Shown here: positions 36,161-48,400 of the stretch, in pieces
How positions within the stretch are numbered: the first letter of the stretch is position 1
How the letters are laid out: each line of letters opens with the position of its first letter
DNA from: Acanthosoma haemorrhoidale
Taxonomy: Eukaryota; Arthropoda; Insecta; Hemiptera; Acanthosomatidae
DNA length: 64,000 bases
Assembly: GCA_930367205.1 (NCBI GenBank)
Contig: OV884011.1
Coordinates: 138,173,437 to 138,237,436 of the forward strand
Direction of reading: 5' to 3'
Translations under genes and position numbers: made by a program
The notes under the pieces: model-generated
Told to the model about the DNA's origin: nothing
What the model saw: only the letters and a program-made list of their open reading frames with translations
The model's database searches: none

Positions 36161-36500
36161 CAGTGCCTGTCAAAAAAGTTTAAGACAACTGGATGAATTA
36201 TAGAAAAAAACGATTTTTAAACTAAAATTTTTATTATAATTTCATTTAGATATAACATACAGTATAAAACCTTTAGGTAAGATTCTCAATGAATTTTTTT
36301 AGTATAATGAAAAGAAAAAATCTGCAAGCAAATAGATACTTTAATTTAGACAGTTTTTTAGTTGAAAAATCCACATTTACTTTAATTATCCTTTCAATGA
36401 GTTTGTTTAATTTTTTGATACTCACTGTCCCAAGAACTTTGCGAAATCTTAGTAAAATAAGTTGGAGCTTGTTTTTTGTTACACTCATGCAATAGTTAAT
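36161..36500 (-). mobile_element. Tc1-like transposon remnant, 3' end on the minus strand
   Basis: TA followed by CAGTGCCTGTCAAAAAAGTT at 36161-36180 is the classic Tc1-family terminal inverted repeat start. About 150 bp inside, the minus strand carries short frames such as YFTKISQSSW and IKKLNKLIERI, which resemble the decayed C-terminal tail of a Tc1 transposase, but the match is weak and stops are frequent. The opposite terminal repeat was not found within a few kilobases. It is a truncated, dead copy. Confidence 0.45.
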
Positions 36501-37689
36501 CCCGTAAGCACTTTGTAATGTTAATCGATTGTTTTTTTTTTTTGGTTTTAAATGGGGTTTCCTTTACAGTTGTGTTTGGTTAGAAAAGAAGTAACCAAGT
36601 GTGACTTGTTTTATTTTTTTCGGACTAAGCGTTAGAGTTACGTTGTCGTTTTTTCTCTGTAAAATATCTGTTTCTGTGCACAAGAAGAAACTATTCTTAT
36701 TCAGTTTTAGGTCTGCCTTTAATCCTTAAGGACCTCTGGACCTAAACCTTGTCTCAAAATCACCTATACACTAATGGAAGTAGTGCTTCTCAGTTTGGTT
36801 TCGGCAGTGAATATTTTGTTAGCGTGTTATGAGTGCATTAATACATCCCATTGCATGTAAAGTCGCTTCATGAGGCTGGTATTGAAAGGCAGGCCATTGC
36901 GATTAGCACTATCGCGTGGAGCAAGACCATATGTTAGGTAAGGGAGGGAGTCAACACACTTGGAATGATCGTTTATCTTCAAGGCCTATCTTATCTCTCT
37001 ATCTCTTGCTATTGCTACTGGCTTCGGTAGCAGCAGCTGTCTTCTGCACCGTTTCTGTGCACTCGCAGATAACCTACTTACCAATCGGTTTCTCTGCAGC
37101 TAAACAGAACTAGTATTAACAATAATACTAAGAGTAATCACACAAGGGAACAATTTGTGAGGTATTCAATTCTTCCTTCAATATGATAATTTGATACCCT
37201 CATCTAAATTATAGGAAAATATTATTTTTTTTTTATTTTGCTAACTTCAAATTGTTCTGTTTTTTAAATGTTGGTTTGTCAATGACATAATTAACTGAGT
37301 ACAGTATTTTATTTGTAATTGTCTTACTGAGTGTATCAGTTTTTGTCTTGTGTTTGTGTAGGGATTGGTCGATGATGGACTGAATGAGTCTGAAAGATCG
37401 CATTTATTTATTGTATTTATAATAGAAATCGATTCAGAAGGATTTTCTGCACAAGTTGTAATATTCAAGTATTTTATTTAATTGTATCTTCTTTTTTTTT
37501 TGGTGGATTATAGAGGTTTTTGCTGTATTTTAATTTGTCTTCTCTATGTCAATCTATACATGGCGTAACACCTCCTGAAGAGGTAAGGCCTACCGTAAGA
37601 TGCCGTATTTGGAATGTGGTGTTGAGGTTCTAGTATGATCAATTAATTCTAGGTATTTGTTAATCACTTTCAACATGACGGAGTCAACC
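36501..37689. other. Non-coding stretch, no gene seen
   Basis: A/T-rich, with a small G+C-richer patch near 36890-37090. No gene or repeat recognised. Confidence 0.45.
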
Positions 37690-37800
37690 TCGACCAGACC
37701 CCCCTCCAAGAAAAATCTCAGGGCAAGGCGGGATCGCCTATGTCTCCGGAAATAGAAGTCAGAATATGAACCGCTAGGCTACAGGGAGGGTCATCTACGG
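37690..37800 (-). ncRNA. tRNA-derived SINE head or tRNA pseudogene
   Basis: On the minus strand, TAGCCTAGCGG (37781-37771) fits the RNA polymerase III A box, and 30 bases further TAGGCGATCCC (37740-37730) fits the 3' part of a B box (CGATCCC). The spacing is right for a tRNA. CCTCCCT precedes the A box. A perfect cloverleaf is not evident, and G-rich sequence continues past the B box, so a SINE head is more likely than a working tRNA gene. Confidence 0.4.
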
Positions 37801-40800
37801 TTTAATTTGTTAAAATTGTATTTTAACAATACGTAATTTGGCAATCTGCATTGTCCTATTGTATGAATGTACACACACAGTAAAAACAAATGATAATTAT
37901 ATAAACATTAGATATTAAAATTGTGATAATATTTAAGTTAAGAAAACTAAAACTAAACAATCTTCCATACATTTAGAACACGTATAATTAGTGCGTTATC
38001 TGTAATAGGTATATTACGTTTCCCGCACTCATTCTTTGTTTTTGTTTTATTTTTCCTTCGTAGACAGAATGACCAGTAATCTCCTCCCCCCACACCCTTT
38101 CTTTTTCGAAAATGGCTCATCTTTCCAAGTCTACCTTTACTTTCGGCACTCATTCTCAGGTCACATGGGATATTTGGTATCGAGGATCGTACGTGACTTA
38201 TTATGGAAATATCTAACAAAAATCCACAAAAAACTTGATATTATAAACATAAAAAACAATTCAAACAAAGAATGTACACCCCCAAACAGAGGCCTAACAT
38301 CCCCACCAACCCCGCTTTCAAATTGCCAGTGATTTTTTTTTTAAACATGAGAGAAAATCTCACGGTGCAATATCTCCCGGTTTACAAGCATGTAAATTTG
38401 TATTCAAAGGACCATTATTCGCCTATTAATTTACTCACGATATTGTGTAATCCCATGTATGGCATGAAAAGGGGTTCACCCACGTGAAATAAACTCAAAC
38501 TATAATGAATTGCTTGAACAAATTACAAGCCGGTAGCTTGTTTAACTTAAGCAGGGGATAATTATACTGTCAAATAATTAATTTTCTCATTCTCGCCAGC
38601 GGCTCCATCGTGGGTGACAGGTGAATAAACCCACCCGCCTTAAAACTCTTCTTCATAATGATTTCTTCTCTCCTTAATATTCAAAATTATTTACATTTAC
38701 CAATAAAAAAAAATTATTAGGAACTAATTTGTATTTTTAAAATTTTCATAACAAAATTAATGTGCATATAAAATAGAGAAATGTATAATAATAACCATGA
38801 AAAAAGTACTCATACTAGATTTTTTTATCGAAACTTACACATACCTTATTTTTTCATCAAACCAAAAGCTAAGTGTCGCCTTTTCAACAAAGAAAATTGT
38901 AAATAACCAACACAGCAATACATTCATTAATGTAAACCCATATTTATTACTTATTAAATCCCTAGATCGTATTAAATACGCTATTATTCTATCATTGGCT
39001 ATCATTTTTTAATTCCTTCACTTAATTGGGATTTAGGAAAGAAACTTTTGTGACTAATTTCAAATATTATGGCATTTTAAGAGGATTGGATTTGAATTCT
39101 CAATCGAAGCGCTGCCGTGATAAGCAAACCTTTAGATTTATAAATGGAAACCTTTATTTACATATATAACCGGGTACCTGCAATAAAAAATCTGACTAAC
39201 AAAGTTTAAGGGAGCTAAAGGATGCAGCAATACTGACCATTTGCAAGAGGACTTTATCTAAAAATAATATTCTGGTACTCAAATCTCTATCGTAGTATAT
39301 ACATTACGAGGTAATTATCAATTGGTAGAACCTGAAAATAACTATTTTATATGTAAAAGTAAAAATGTAAATGTAAAAGTAACTATTTTAATAACCCAAA
39401 AGGGAATATTGTATTGCATGAATTCGTACGCAACAAACAATACCAGCTAGAAAAACAATGTTGTCGTTCAAACATGACACACAATGTTCCTTCCAACCAA
39501 CAGATACCAAGGAAAGTATAATTTTTTCTTTTCCACAAATTAATGCAAACGAAATATGCTGCAAACTCACTAAAGTAATCAACAAAGTATTCACTTCACA
39601 TGACTTCATCATGTGGGAGAAGACAACACAATGAACGACTTCCTTGGTGAGAATCACGACAAATCCAATTAAGAACACACTGCTAACATGGAAGATTCTC
39701 AAGCCAACAAAACCAGGCTGCTACGCTTTTGTAAATACAAAACACGATTGTTTTTACAGTAGACTAACTTAACAAATATTAATAAATCCTGGAAGGAAAT
39801 GCAAATCACAACATAAGATGTGCTTTCATGCACAAAAGCAGATATGGAGTGTAAAAAATATTGCTCCAGCAGCCATGCTAAAAAACCAACAGTACTATAG
39901 CTAAGCCAAAACAGACCCACACTGTTCACAACATCAACTAAAATGCACTAAACAAAAAAATGTAAAACTTTACTCTGGTAAGGGACATTTGTGGATTCCG
40001 AAAAATAAACAAATTTACTAATTAGCCAAGCAAGTCAAATAAATTAACTAATAGCGGGTCATTGACCCCTAACATAGAAGTTTCATACAGGAAAACTGAC
40101 GAAAAAAGGAGTACCTCACCGAAAGTAAAGCCTCTCCCTTTCGCATCGGCGATAAATGTTTATAAATATGGAACAAAACATTTAATTATTTTAGGATAGA
40201 AAATGGTTTATGCTTGACTTCTTATTACATCAACCCTTCCTGCTCGTAAAGATTTATATGCCCAAATAATGAGGAGAATAATTTTCCTGAAGGTATTAGA
40301 AGCAGGATTTATTAGATGTTTTAGGGGCAAAAATATTTTATGATCCCTAATCTCAGAAAGGAATATATTAATGGGTCAGTTATTTTATTATTTAACCATA
40401 TACATTAGAATTAGACGATCAAAGCGACAGTTACATTATTTAGCTCCCATTTAATTCAAAACATGGCTCTCTGCAGCAGTAATTTAGCTGTTTTATCCGA
40501 CATTGTAGTTTTTGTACATATTTCATTTCAAGGGTGCCAAGTCCCACGACACAGATTTGATTCCAGCTTCCTGAAACTCTTTTGCAGCTATCTGTAAAAA
40601 TAACTATTTTTAACACTCTCTATTCTAAAATAGAATCCCGCCCCTTTCTCCTAAGATTACCTCCTAAATCTTTAGCTGATTTCTTTAAAAAAATTAGTGT
40701 CATACTACATATTTTGTATATTATGAATGCAACAAAATCCAGAGGCGAATTTTTGGAATAATCCTTAAAGTTTATATTCCTACAGTTTACTACAGAAAGA

Positions 40801-41019
40801 TGACGAACCGGCTCTTCGGCAAATTTGGTATCCCGATAATTTCTTATCGAGAAAATTCGCAGGAAGTCCAATTAGTCCATGAACCGGTCTGACCCAGTCC
40901 TTCTCCTTTAATTGTTTGTTTCAAGAAAACAGCTCTTAATTTTCAAATTGAAACTTGAAGAATAACTACTGCTTCATTAATAACATAAAATAAGAAATGT
41001 ATTGCAATAATATTTATAC
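37801..41019. other. A/T-rich non-coding stretch, no gene seen
   Basis: No recognisable gene. ORFs at 38036-38332, 39388-39702 (-), 39699-39929 (-) and 40620-40871 (-) have no known motif. GGTATCCCGATAATTTCTTA near 40827 resembles the pogo-like terminal repeat at 42.5 kb only loosely. Confidence 0.4.
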
Positions 41020-41480
41020 AACTTTATTATGAAAAAATTACAATATGAATCATTGGGCAATAAGTAATTGTGATAAATGTTTTCATTCATACCATATTTA
41101 CAATTTTCACTCGCTTGCTTATTCATACAGTATTTACAAACAGCTCAGAGACCTCCCAAATCCACATGGTTGTCACTTCCCTCGTATTCGAAAGAGGCAA
41201 CGAGGTCTTGGGAAATCCCCCACACCCCTCCATCAGCCACGTCACCTGGTACAAGCCAGTGGAGGCTGACGAAGAACACGAGAGCCACATACGCTCAATA
41301 CATGATTGGAGAAAATGGCCATTGCCAGGACTCCCCCTGTTACGCTTTAAAGCAGGCCACGAGGCCACTGCCGTTTGTTTTATTCTCCGAGGAGAATTAT
41401 AGAGATGAGTGGTGCAGTGCAATGACTGTACTAGGTAATTAGGGTGGTTGGATAGGTTACTATGGAATTTCATGAACTTG
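41020..41480 (-). mobile_element. J2 LINE 3' end, truncated copy
   Basis: The segment is homologous in inverted orientation to 22561-22800. Shared landmarks on the minus strand are GAGCGTATGTGGCTCT, CTCCACTGGCTTGTA, CAACCATGTGG, TGTAAATATGGTATGAATG and ATTGTAATTTT followed by AATAAAG. This copy has an extra roughly 36-bp tandem duplication around the TGTAAATA...GTATGAAT motif and extends some 180 bp further upstream than the 22.6-kb junction. An open minus frame (41123-41473, 116 codons) runs through it, but I cannot assign it to a domain. Confidence 0.6.
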
Positions 41481-42506
41481 AAAGGGATGATTTTGAGAAT
41501 GTGAGGTATATTAAGATCGTTATGAAGGGGTTTGTTGCTGACGTAATAATGGGCATTTACTATTGTTCTCAGGACGTTTGATTAAAAGGATTGGATACAC
41601 TTGATGTTTATATGATTTTAATAAAAATAATGATTTATATGACTTTTTTAGTGTCCACCATAGCTGTATTCCATATGTCCAGGTTGGCCTAAGTATAACT
41701 TATTAAATTAGTAATTTATTTTCTATTGAGAGATGGGGTGTCCTTTGAAGTAGTCTGTACAGCTTTCCAAAGCGTCTGTTCATGTATTTTTTGCCCCGTA
41801 TGTGGCTCCCAGGTCAGCCGTTTGTCGAGATGGAAGCCTAAGAACCGCACTAACTCAGATACAGAGAGAGGAACGGAATTAAAAGAAACTAGTAGACAAA
41901 ACTTGCAGCAGAGGGTGAAGGTAATGTGATTTCAATAATAAGACTTTTAAGTAGGGTAAAATTTTAAATGGATGTACCAATGAAAAGACATTTGAAACAA
42001 TTATGACTTACGTGAAAAGTTTTTAGAAGGCTCAAATTTTAGATTTTGGCTTACCTAAAAAAAAAATAAATAAAGCGTTATAAATCATGGAAAAATGCAA
42101 AACAATAAGTTGTCTACTACATATACAGAGGTTTGGCTAGCACATTGCTTGGTTTTTACTATTGCATATTTAGATAACTTTTTTTTCTGTCAAATTAATG
42201 GTTTTCATTTAATGTCTTTTTCAATTATTGTTGTTTTAATTTGTATGTGGATCCATCAATGACTTTACTTGTTAAATTCAGTTAATTAATGTTATCCCTA
42301 TGATGATTTCTTACAGAGGTTTACAATTTATTTTCCTGATATGAAAAAAAGTACGAAAAATGAAGTGAACTCTTTATCTAAAATTAACATATGAATAATA
42401 CATATTGTATATGATAAGCCATAAATATTTTAATTATGTTAAAAAAAATTTATTTATCAGAATCGGGTTGATTTTAAGGGGGTGAATTTTTGGTTAACAT
42501 AACTTG
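41481..42506. other. A/T-rich non-coding stretch, no gene seen
   Basis: Nothing recognisable apart from homopolymer runs. Confidence 0.45.
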
Positions 42507-43413
42507 TACAGTGGAATCCCGATAATTCGTATTGGCAAGGTACTGACAGTTTGGTACGAATTATCGGGAATAAAAATTAAAAAAACGTATTAATGCAAAC
42601 ATGTATATATTAAGAAGTATGTGCAATGTAGTAAGGATAAAAACTATGCAATAAACACTGATTAGTACTAAACTAAACAATAAACAATACATGCAATAAA
42701 AAATATGTGCATACTTATGTTCTAGATTAAATAACCAATCAAACATTTGTTCGAAAAAAAACCGTATTTCTTTTTTTACTCAATCCTTGCTGACGGGTAT
42801 TGTCAATTGCTTTGTCAAAAGTGTTCAGACCAACATCTGATTTTGCTAAAAAATGGCGCACGTTGTTCACGTATTGTTTAGCAGCTTTACCAGTAATTGT
42901 TGGTACATCATCTTCATCGCCCGCCCTTTCTATCTTCCCCATCAATGTTTTAGATGGATCTAAAATTTCTTCGTTGGTTAACATCCTCACTACTGCTAGG
43001 TGGTCGTCAAAATGGAACGTGTCACAGCGATAACGAAAACGAGACTGAACTGTAGAAATGAAAGAAAAGCTTAGTACTTGGATTTTCTAGAAAACGTGTC
43101 ATTCCCTTTTGCTTGTGTAGAAGGGATTACTTGATTTCCTAGAAAACATTTATCTCCCACTCAGTCTGTTCTCTGGTCTCTCACTGTCCTCTTTACCTTT
43201 CTACAGTACGAATTAAAGAGGTTTTTAAGCTTGAAATACGTATTATAAGATGTTTTAAGTGACCTCGAGCATAAAAATAATACGAATTACCGGGGGGAGT
43301 AAAATGTTTTTATACCACTTACCGGGATTTTCTCTGGGAACCGGCAAATTTGTACGGACAAATTAGCAGGAAATACGAATAATCGGGATACGAAATATCG
43401 GGATTCCATTGTA
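42507..43413 (-). mobile_element. pogo/Tigger-like DNA transposon, internally deleted, TA-flanked
   Basis: Terminal inverted repeats: left CAGTGGAATCCCGATAATTC (from 42509), right, on the minus strand, CAATGGAATCCCGATATTTC (from 43411). Each is flanked outside by TA, the target duplication of the Tc1/mariner-pogo superfamily. The similarity extends to ATCGGGAATA-type subterminal motifs on both sides. The element is about 903 bp, far below the usual 2-3 kb, and retains only the end of a transposase gene, so it is a non-autonomous deletion derivative. A few mismatches between the repeats indicate moderate age. Confidence 0.8.
42739..42990 (-). pseudogene. pogo/Tigger-like transposase C-terminal remnant
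   Basis: The frame encodes 83 residues (MRMLTNEEILDPSKTLMGKI ... VFFRTNV) and is open for a little further upstream (around RFRYRCDTFHFDDH). It is acidic in the middle (DEDDVPTITG) and has the pattern VRHFLAKSD...LSKKRNTVFF, which recalls the C-terminal tail of Tigger/jerky transposases, where a short helix and a KK/FF ending are common. No DDE residues remain. The assignment rests mainly on its position inside TA-flanked pogo-type inverted repeats. Confidence 0.5.
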
Positions 43414-45085
43414 TAGAGGTTTTGGGACCCCTAGGTCCTACCCACGGGTTCCCGCTTGGACATTTTTGAAAAATAACTTTTATTGAAGAGAGGGTATGTT
43501 GCCAGTATATGTCTAATGGTGATAAGAAGGTGGATTTCCTGACCTTAGTCCAAGCAACTGTCAGTGCAATTTGAGGGTGGTTTTCAGATATTAGCAGTTT
43601 CCAATCTTCTTTTAATAATTATCTTGCATCATCCGAAACATTCTCTCTACCCAATGGATACAACAGGTGAGAGCATCAGACAATCAGTAACAGCGCATTA
43701 ATTTTATTATGTCTACATCTGTCATTAACTGTTTTTCAAGAGAGGGGATCCTTTCCTACTTGGTGCTTTCTCAGTTGTTCGTTCCTTAAAGTGTTACATC
43801 TTCATGTTTGGTGTTACAATGAATTTATAACAAAAGTAATAGCATGGTTATCTGAATAAACTGTATTTTCATCTTTTCTCAGCGTTAAGCTCTTTGGTAC
43901 AATCAAGACCTCAGTAACTAACACTAAATAATTTGCGTGAGAACTGCTTATCTCCGTTATCTTATTTTAGGGAGAGGTCTAATGGAGCGTACTTTGAAGA
44001 TAGAGGAGAACTGTTTTTAACAAACGAAGGCCCTAATGGGACCGTGATGCTGATATATTACCGAGAAAGGGTGCTTTTTCAACATCCAACTTAAGGCAAA
44101 TAAAGATAAAGCAACAGGGCGAAGCAGTGCCTCCGATATACGCAATTAGGCTGGCTATATTTATAGAGGCCTGTTGACAAACGGTGTTTCGTAATTATGG
44201 TTTACTGCTCTTGCACCACTCAAATTTAACTTTATGAACTTTACTGTCAAATTAAAAGACTATATAATAATACTAATTAAGATGCATTGTTTTTTCTTGT
44301 GAAATAGTTTTGCTATTATCTTAAAACGACGACAGGAGACCGACGATATCACGTAGTTAATGGTCTCGTTAAGGCTGTGATAACGATTTTAATAACTTTC
44401 GGTTTACGTTCGAACACACGTTACACATTATTAAGGAATAGGAAAATTTCTGTAGTTTGACCCCTTTCTCACAATGATGCTTGAGGAAAATATATAAGTA
44501 TTTTTAAATAACAACTTAGAATAAATAGAAAAAAAAAGTCATTCAGGGACTAAGCCCTCTGTGAGTAACATTAATGTTTAGATGAAGAAATCATGTCAAG
44601 CAAAAAAGAAATGATTATGTAATTAAAACTTCTATTAAAAATAAAAATAGTTATGAAATGAAAAAAGTATTGTTTAACTGCATTTAGCTAATAACATAGA
44701 GTAATAGCTGGATCCAGTAAAAGAAACAAAAACAACAATATGCAGAAGTCAGTACTAGGCATAACTTAACATACCAGGTGTATATTGAGGAGATGTTTGA
44801 GTAGGAGGGTTTTAATGGTTCACAAGGATGAATCATAACGGCTATTAGATGGTAGATAATTCTATAACAGGTCTATTTTGTTATCATGTTTACCAGCTAC
44901 GAAGCAGTAGAGGCAAGGCTTGATATGGTACTATGTCAAATATGTCCACCCTTCCTCACCATATGCCGATAAATGGACATTAGTGTTGCCAGTTGTGGGC
45001 ACATTAAAATACTGGAATTGAGTTTTCGTCACAAGTATAGTTAATGGAAGCTACGTCTTAATAAGCAGTTCTGGAAATAGTTTTT
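43414..45085. other. A/T-rich non-coding stretch, no gene seen
   Basis: No recognisable gene or repeat. Confidence 0.45.
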
Positions 45086-45221
45086 TTTTTCCGGCAACCG
45101 TCGTCCGCGAGGGAGAGGTCTCTCCCAAGGAGGTGCTAGTTTTAGTGAAGGCAGAGAATCCCACTAGTAAGGTGTGGGGTCTGACAACGCTGGACTAAAA
45201 CAACATAAAACATAGCGAGGC

Positions 45222-45276
<55 letters not shown>

Positions 45277-45480
45277 TGTAGAGGTAGTTGAATGAGAAGG
45301 GCACGGTTTAAGTAGAGCAGAAAGCGCCAATGCAGAGAGAGAGAAAGAGAGCAGTGTTCCAAGCGCCGGTTCAGTACGTTCTGTGGTCCACCCAAAGTCG
45401 GCCGGATTATATAGACAGCTCAGCCGGGTTGGGGATGGTTCCCCCACTTGCAACTGTTTCCCCCACCCCCCTCTCTGACT
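45086..45480 (-). repeat. LTR-like repeat, copy 3, interrupted by a GA microsatellite
   Basis: Matches copy 2 (27112-27303) over 45091-45301, sharing GAGGGAGAG, GAGGTGCTAGTTTT, GTGTGGGGTCTGA and ACATAGCGAGG. On the minus strand a TATATAAT box (45406-45413) lies upstream of the shared blocks, in the same order as in copy 2. The 124-codon minus ORF is driven by the GA run and is not a gene. Confidence 0.5.
45223..45274 (+). repeat. (GA)n microsatellite
   Basis: About 25 uninterrupted GA dinucleotides. They expand a short GAGAGA stretch already present in the homologous repeat at 27 kb (GAAGAGAGATG). Confidence 0.95.
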
Positions 45481-48400
45481 GGCGTCATATGTTTTATTAT
45501 TAAAATATGGAAACATAGATAGATATTTTCTGGGCCGAGAAGAGGGGAACTTCTAATTATCCGTAGTTAAGGGGTTGACGCAACAGTTATAACTAGGTTT
45601 TTGGGTGGAAATCAAAGGTTAATAAAAGAAAACAACAAATGATCTGAGGAGCAAACTGTAGCCTATAATGCCTGGATTTTCTCCGCATTAACCTAGGTTT
45701 TAAGGTTCACCCAGCCTGGTCCCATCTAGATCACTTTAAATCTTAACAAAGGCAGAACACAAATCGAAAGGGGGAAGGTAGGAAGATAGATAGTTTTGGA
45801 GTTCATCTGCGCAGAGGTGATGAGAAAAATTGACTCATGTAACCTTTTTTATTTTTAACATTTAGATTATATTTTAAACGTCAAAACATCCAACGAGCTT
45901 CTTAGAAATAATGCCTATGAAAAATTCTGTTTGAGCTCGTTAAATTTATTATAACGTATTTAAGTACATTTTCAAAGATCCTGGGTTTCACTCCCAAATC
46001 AGTATGTGTTTCTTTGGATAATTATTATTAATAATAGTGGAAATATTGTTTTAAACCACAACGAAAATTAGTGAAAAAATATACATAGTTTCTTTCACAC
46101 AGGCTTCCAATTATAAACTTCTAAGAATTATCTAAAACTTTTCTTTAGTTAGTCAGCGGCTGAGACCTGATTTCCTCAATTAAACTAATGAACTTATCAT
46201 ATTCCCTTCTACCAATCTTTATTGACTTAGGGAATGTCGATAAATACAAACACCTCGATAAATATAAAAGTCTATGGACTAAGTGCAGAAGTTCTTTCCC
46301 CCGGATATCTTTGACAGGTCCAACGATTTACTGAGTCTTATATCAAATCGGGAAAAATCACGCCCCTATTTCCCTCTCGGCCTTCTCACAGTTGTAGATT
46401 TTGTTTTTCTCCATTTTCCTTTCTTCTTGGCAAGTACTGTCTCGAGAAGCGATTGCAGGTATTTGTCATATGATTCCCACCCCCTGCTCTTGCGCCCGAT
46501 AGCTATCCATTCCACCTACCACCGGGGGCGGCCTCCACCAGCACGGATTTCATTAGTAACAAGGAGTCTCAGCTTGCTTGGATGCCTGCATTTGTACACT
46601 ATAGGCTTAACAAATTGATACCTAAGTTTACATAATGTTAGTCACTTATAAGCAAAGTATTTTAGTATTACTTAAACCTATTACTTTTAAATGTCTTCAC
46701 TTTCTTTTGATTGCTTCTATGCTTTACTTTCAAATAAGAGAATCCTATAGGTACAGGTAAATCATTGGTATATATGTATGTGATTTGGTCTGAAATTATG
46801 CATACAATTACAGATCATGCAGTGTCTAATTTTAGGATAGATATGAGGAGGGCTAATATGAATTATAAGGCTTAACTCGCGAATAGCCCATCGAGTTTCA
46901 CTGAGCAGTCAAAGGGATAAGACCACCTCCGAATGAACACATGAGACAGTCAGGTAGTCATTTTTTCAAATAACTAAGCGATTGTCCCTATTTGTACCAG
47001 TTAGTGTAGGGGTCGATATATGTACTAAATGTCTGTTAATATACCAAACATTATCCGGGAAAGTTCAGCGTAAAAGTGGTATTGATTATGGTAACTTACC
47101 GATTTAAACATGTACAATTTACTTTAAACGAGTAACAAAATATATGTTCAAAAATATTCAACGTGCCCAAAAAGGGGTTGAGCTTGTAACCGGTCTCAAT
47201 TATCAAGGATATGATAACAGACCAAAATAGGCTGGTCTATTCCAAAACGAAAGTTTTAAGATCCAAAAATAGAAATATACCCAACTATGTAACGCAGATG
47301 TCCCTAAAACCGTATAATGAAGAAAATAAATAGTTTACATGACATGGGCACCTATTAAAGATGAAGGAAAGAACCCTGCCCAATGTATATTCACATCACT
47401 TCATGAGAAAGAAGGAAGCATGGCAGTCAAGGAAACGGAAGATGGGGGATAAGAATTTGGAGTGGCAAATGAGTTTGGCTACAAACAGAGGCAGGACTGA
47501 AGGAATTGATTGCTAAATTGAAATCATATACCTAAACCTGGAAATAGAAAGTGACCATTAATGTGCTTCAAGGAGAGGAATGGTCCCTCCTATTATTGGA
47601 GGAATTCGAGCTGTAGAAGAGAAAACTAGTAGCTTTACACTAGTAACGTACTGTATTTTAATTACTTTAAACTAGTACTGTACAGATATTGCAATATAGC
47701 AAAGAGGGTTGAACTTGGGCGTCTTCGATGGGCAGGTCTCTAGGTTAGAAAGCGTGAAGAAACCTGTTAGATTGGAGCTGTGCTGGGAACAAGAAGCTAA
47801 CGACGTGGCTAGAAAGCCCAGGATGTGTAAGACAGTCAAATAAATAAAACTCATTGTCTATCGCAAAAGCTATAAAACTTTTGTTTCCGTTTTTTTTTTT
47901 TTTTATTTTAACTATTATATAATAAGCTTTAAAGCTGTAGTTGTTGTAATGAGCCAGTTGCTAGTAGGAGTTTTCTTCAGGGCAACAAGAGAGCCATTCA
48001 GCCGTTACTAAACCCGAAGATAAATGTATTTGTCTATCCTAATCTTTTGGACGAACCGGCCCCCAGTCAACAGTCGAAGTGGGACGACAATGGAACTTAA
48101 ACGATTTCCCTTAAATCCGTTTCCAATATTATGAGCGCTCCATTCGAGCGGGCGCAGCCAACCGGTTGGATTGCCGTTTCGCTCAATTGCTCTCCATGTT
48201 CGATCATCCACCACGCGCTGCAAGCACTGCTATTTCCCATGCCCTATCCAGCGATATCGTCCTATGTCTGAAATAGATGGCCCATGGTTGAGATAAGGAG
48301 CGGGTCGTTTTGGTACTGCAACTTGGCTAACTTTGATTCACTAAAAAATAGTTGTTTTATTGAGATGTAAAGTGTGATAATCCTCAGGAGCAAAATTGAT

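Noticed and set aside
45142..45516. Leucine/serine-rich 124-codon minus ORF
   Set aside because: It is produced by the GA microsatellite; open frames through dinucleotide repeats are expected.
46283..46618. 111-codon ORF in a G+C-richer island as a possible host exon
   Set aside because: No recognisable domain and no clear splice structure; cannot be supported.
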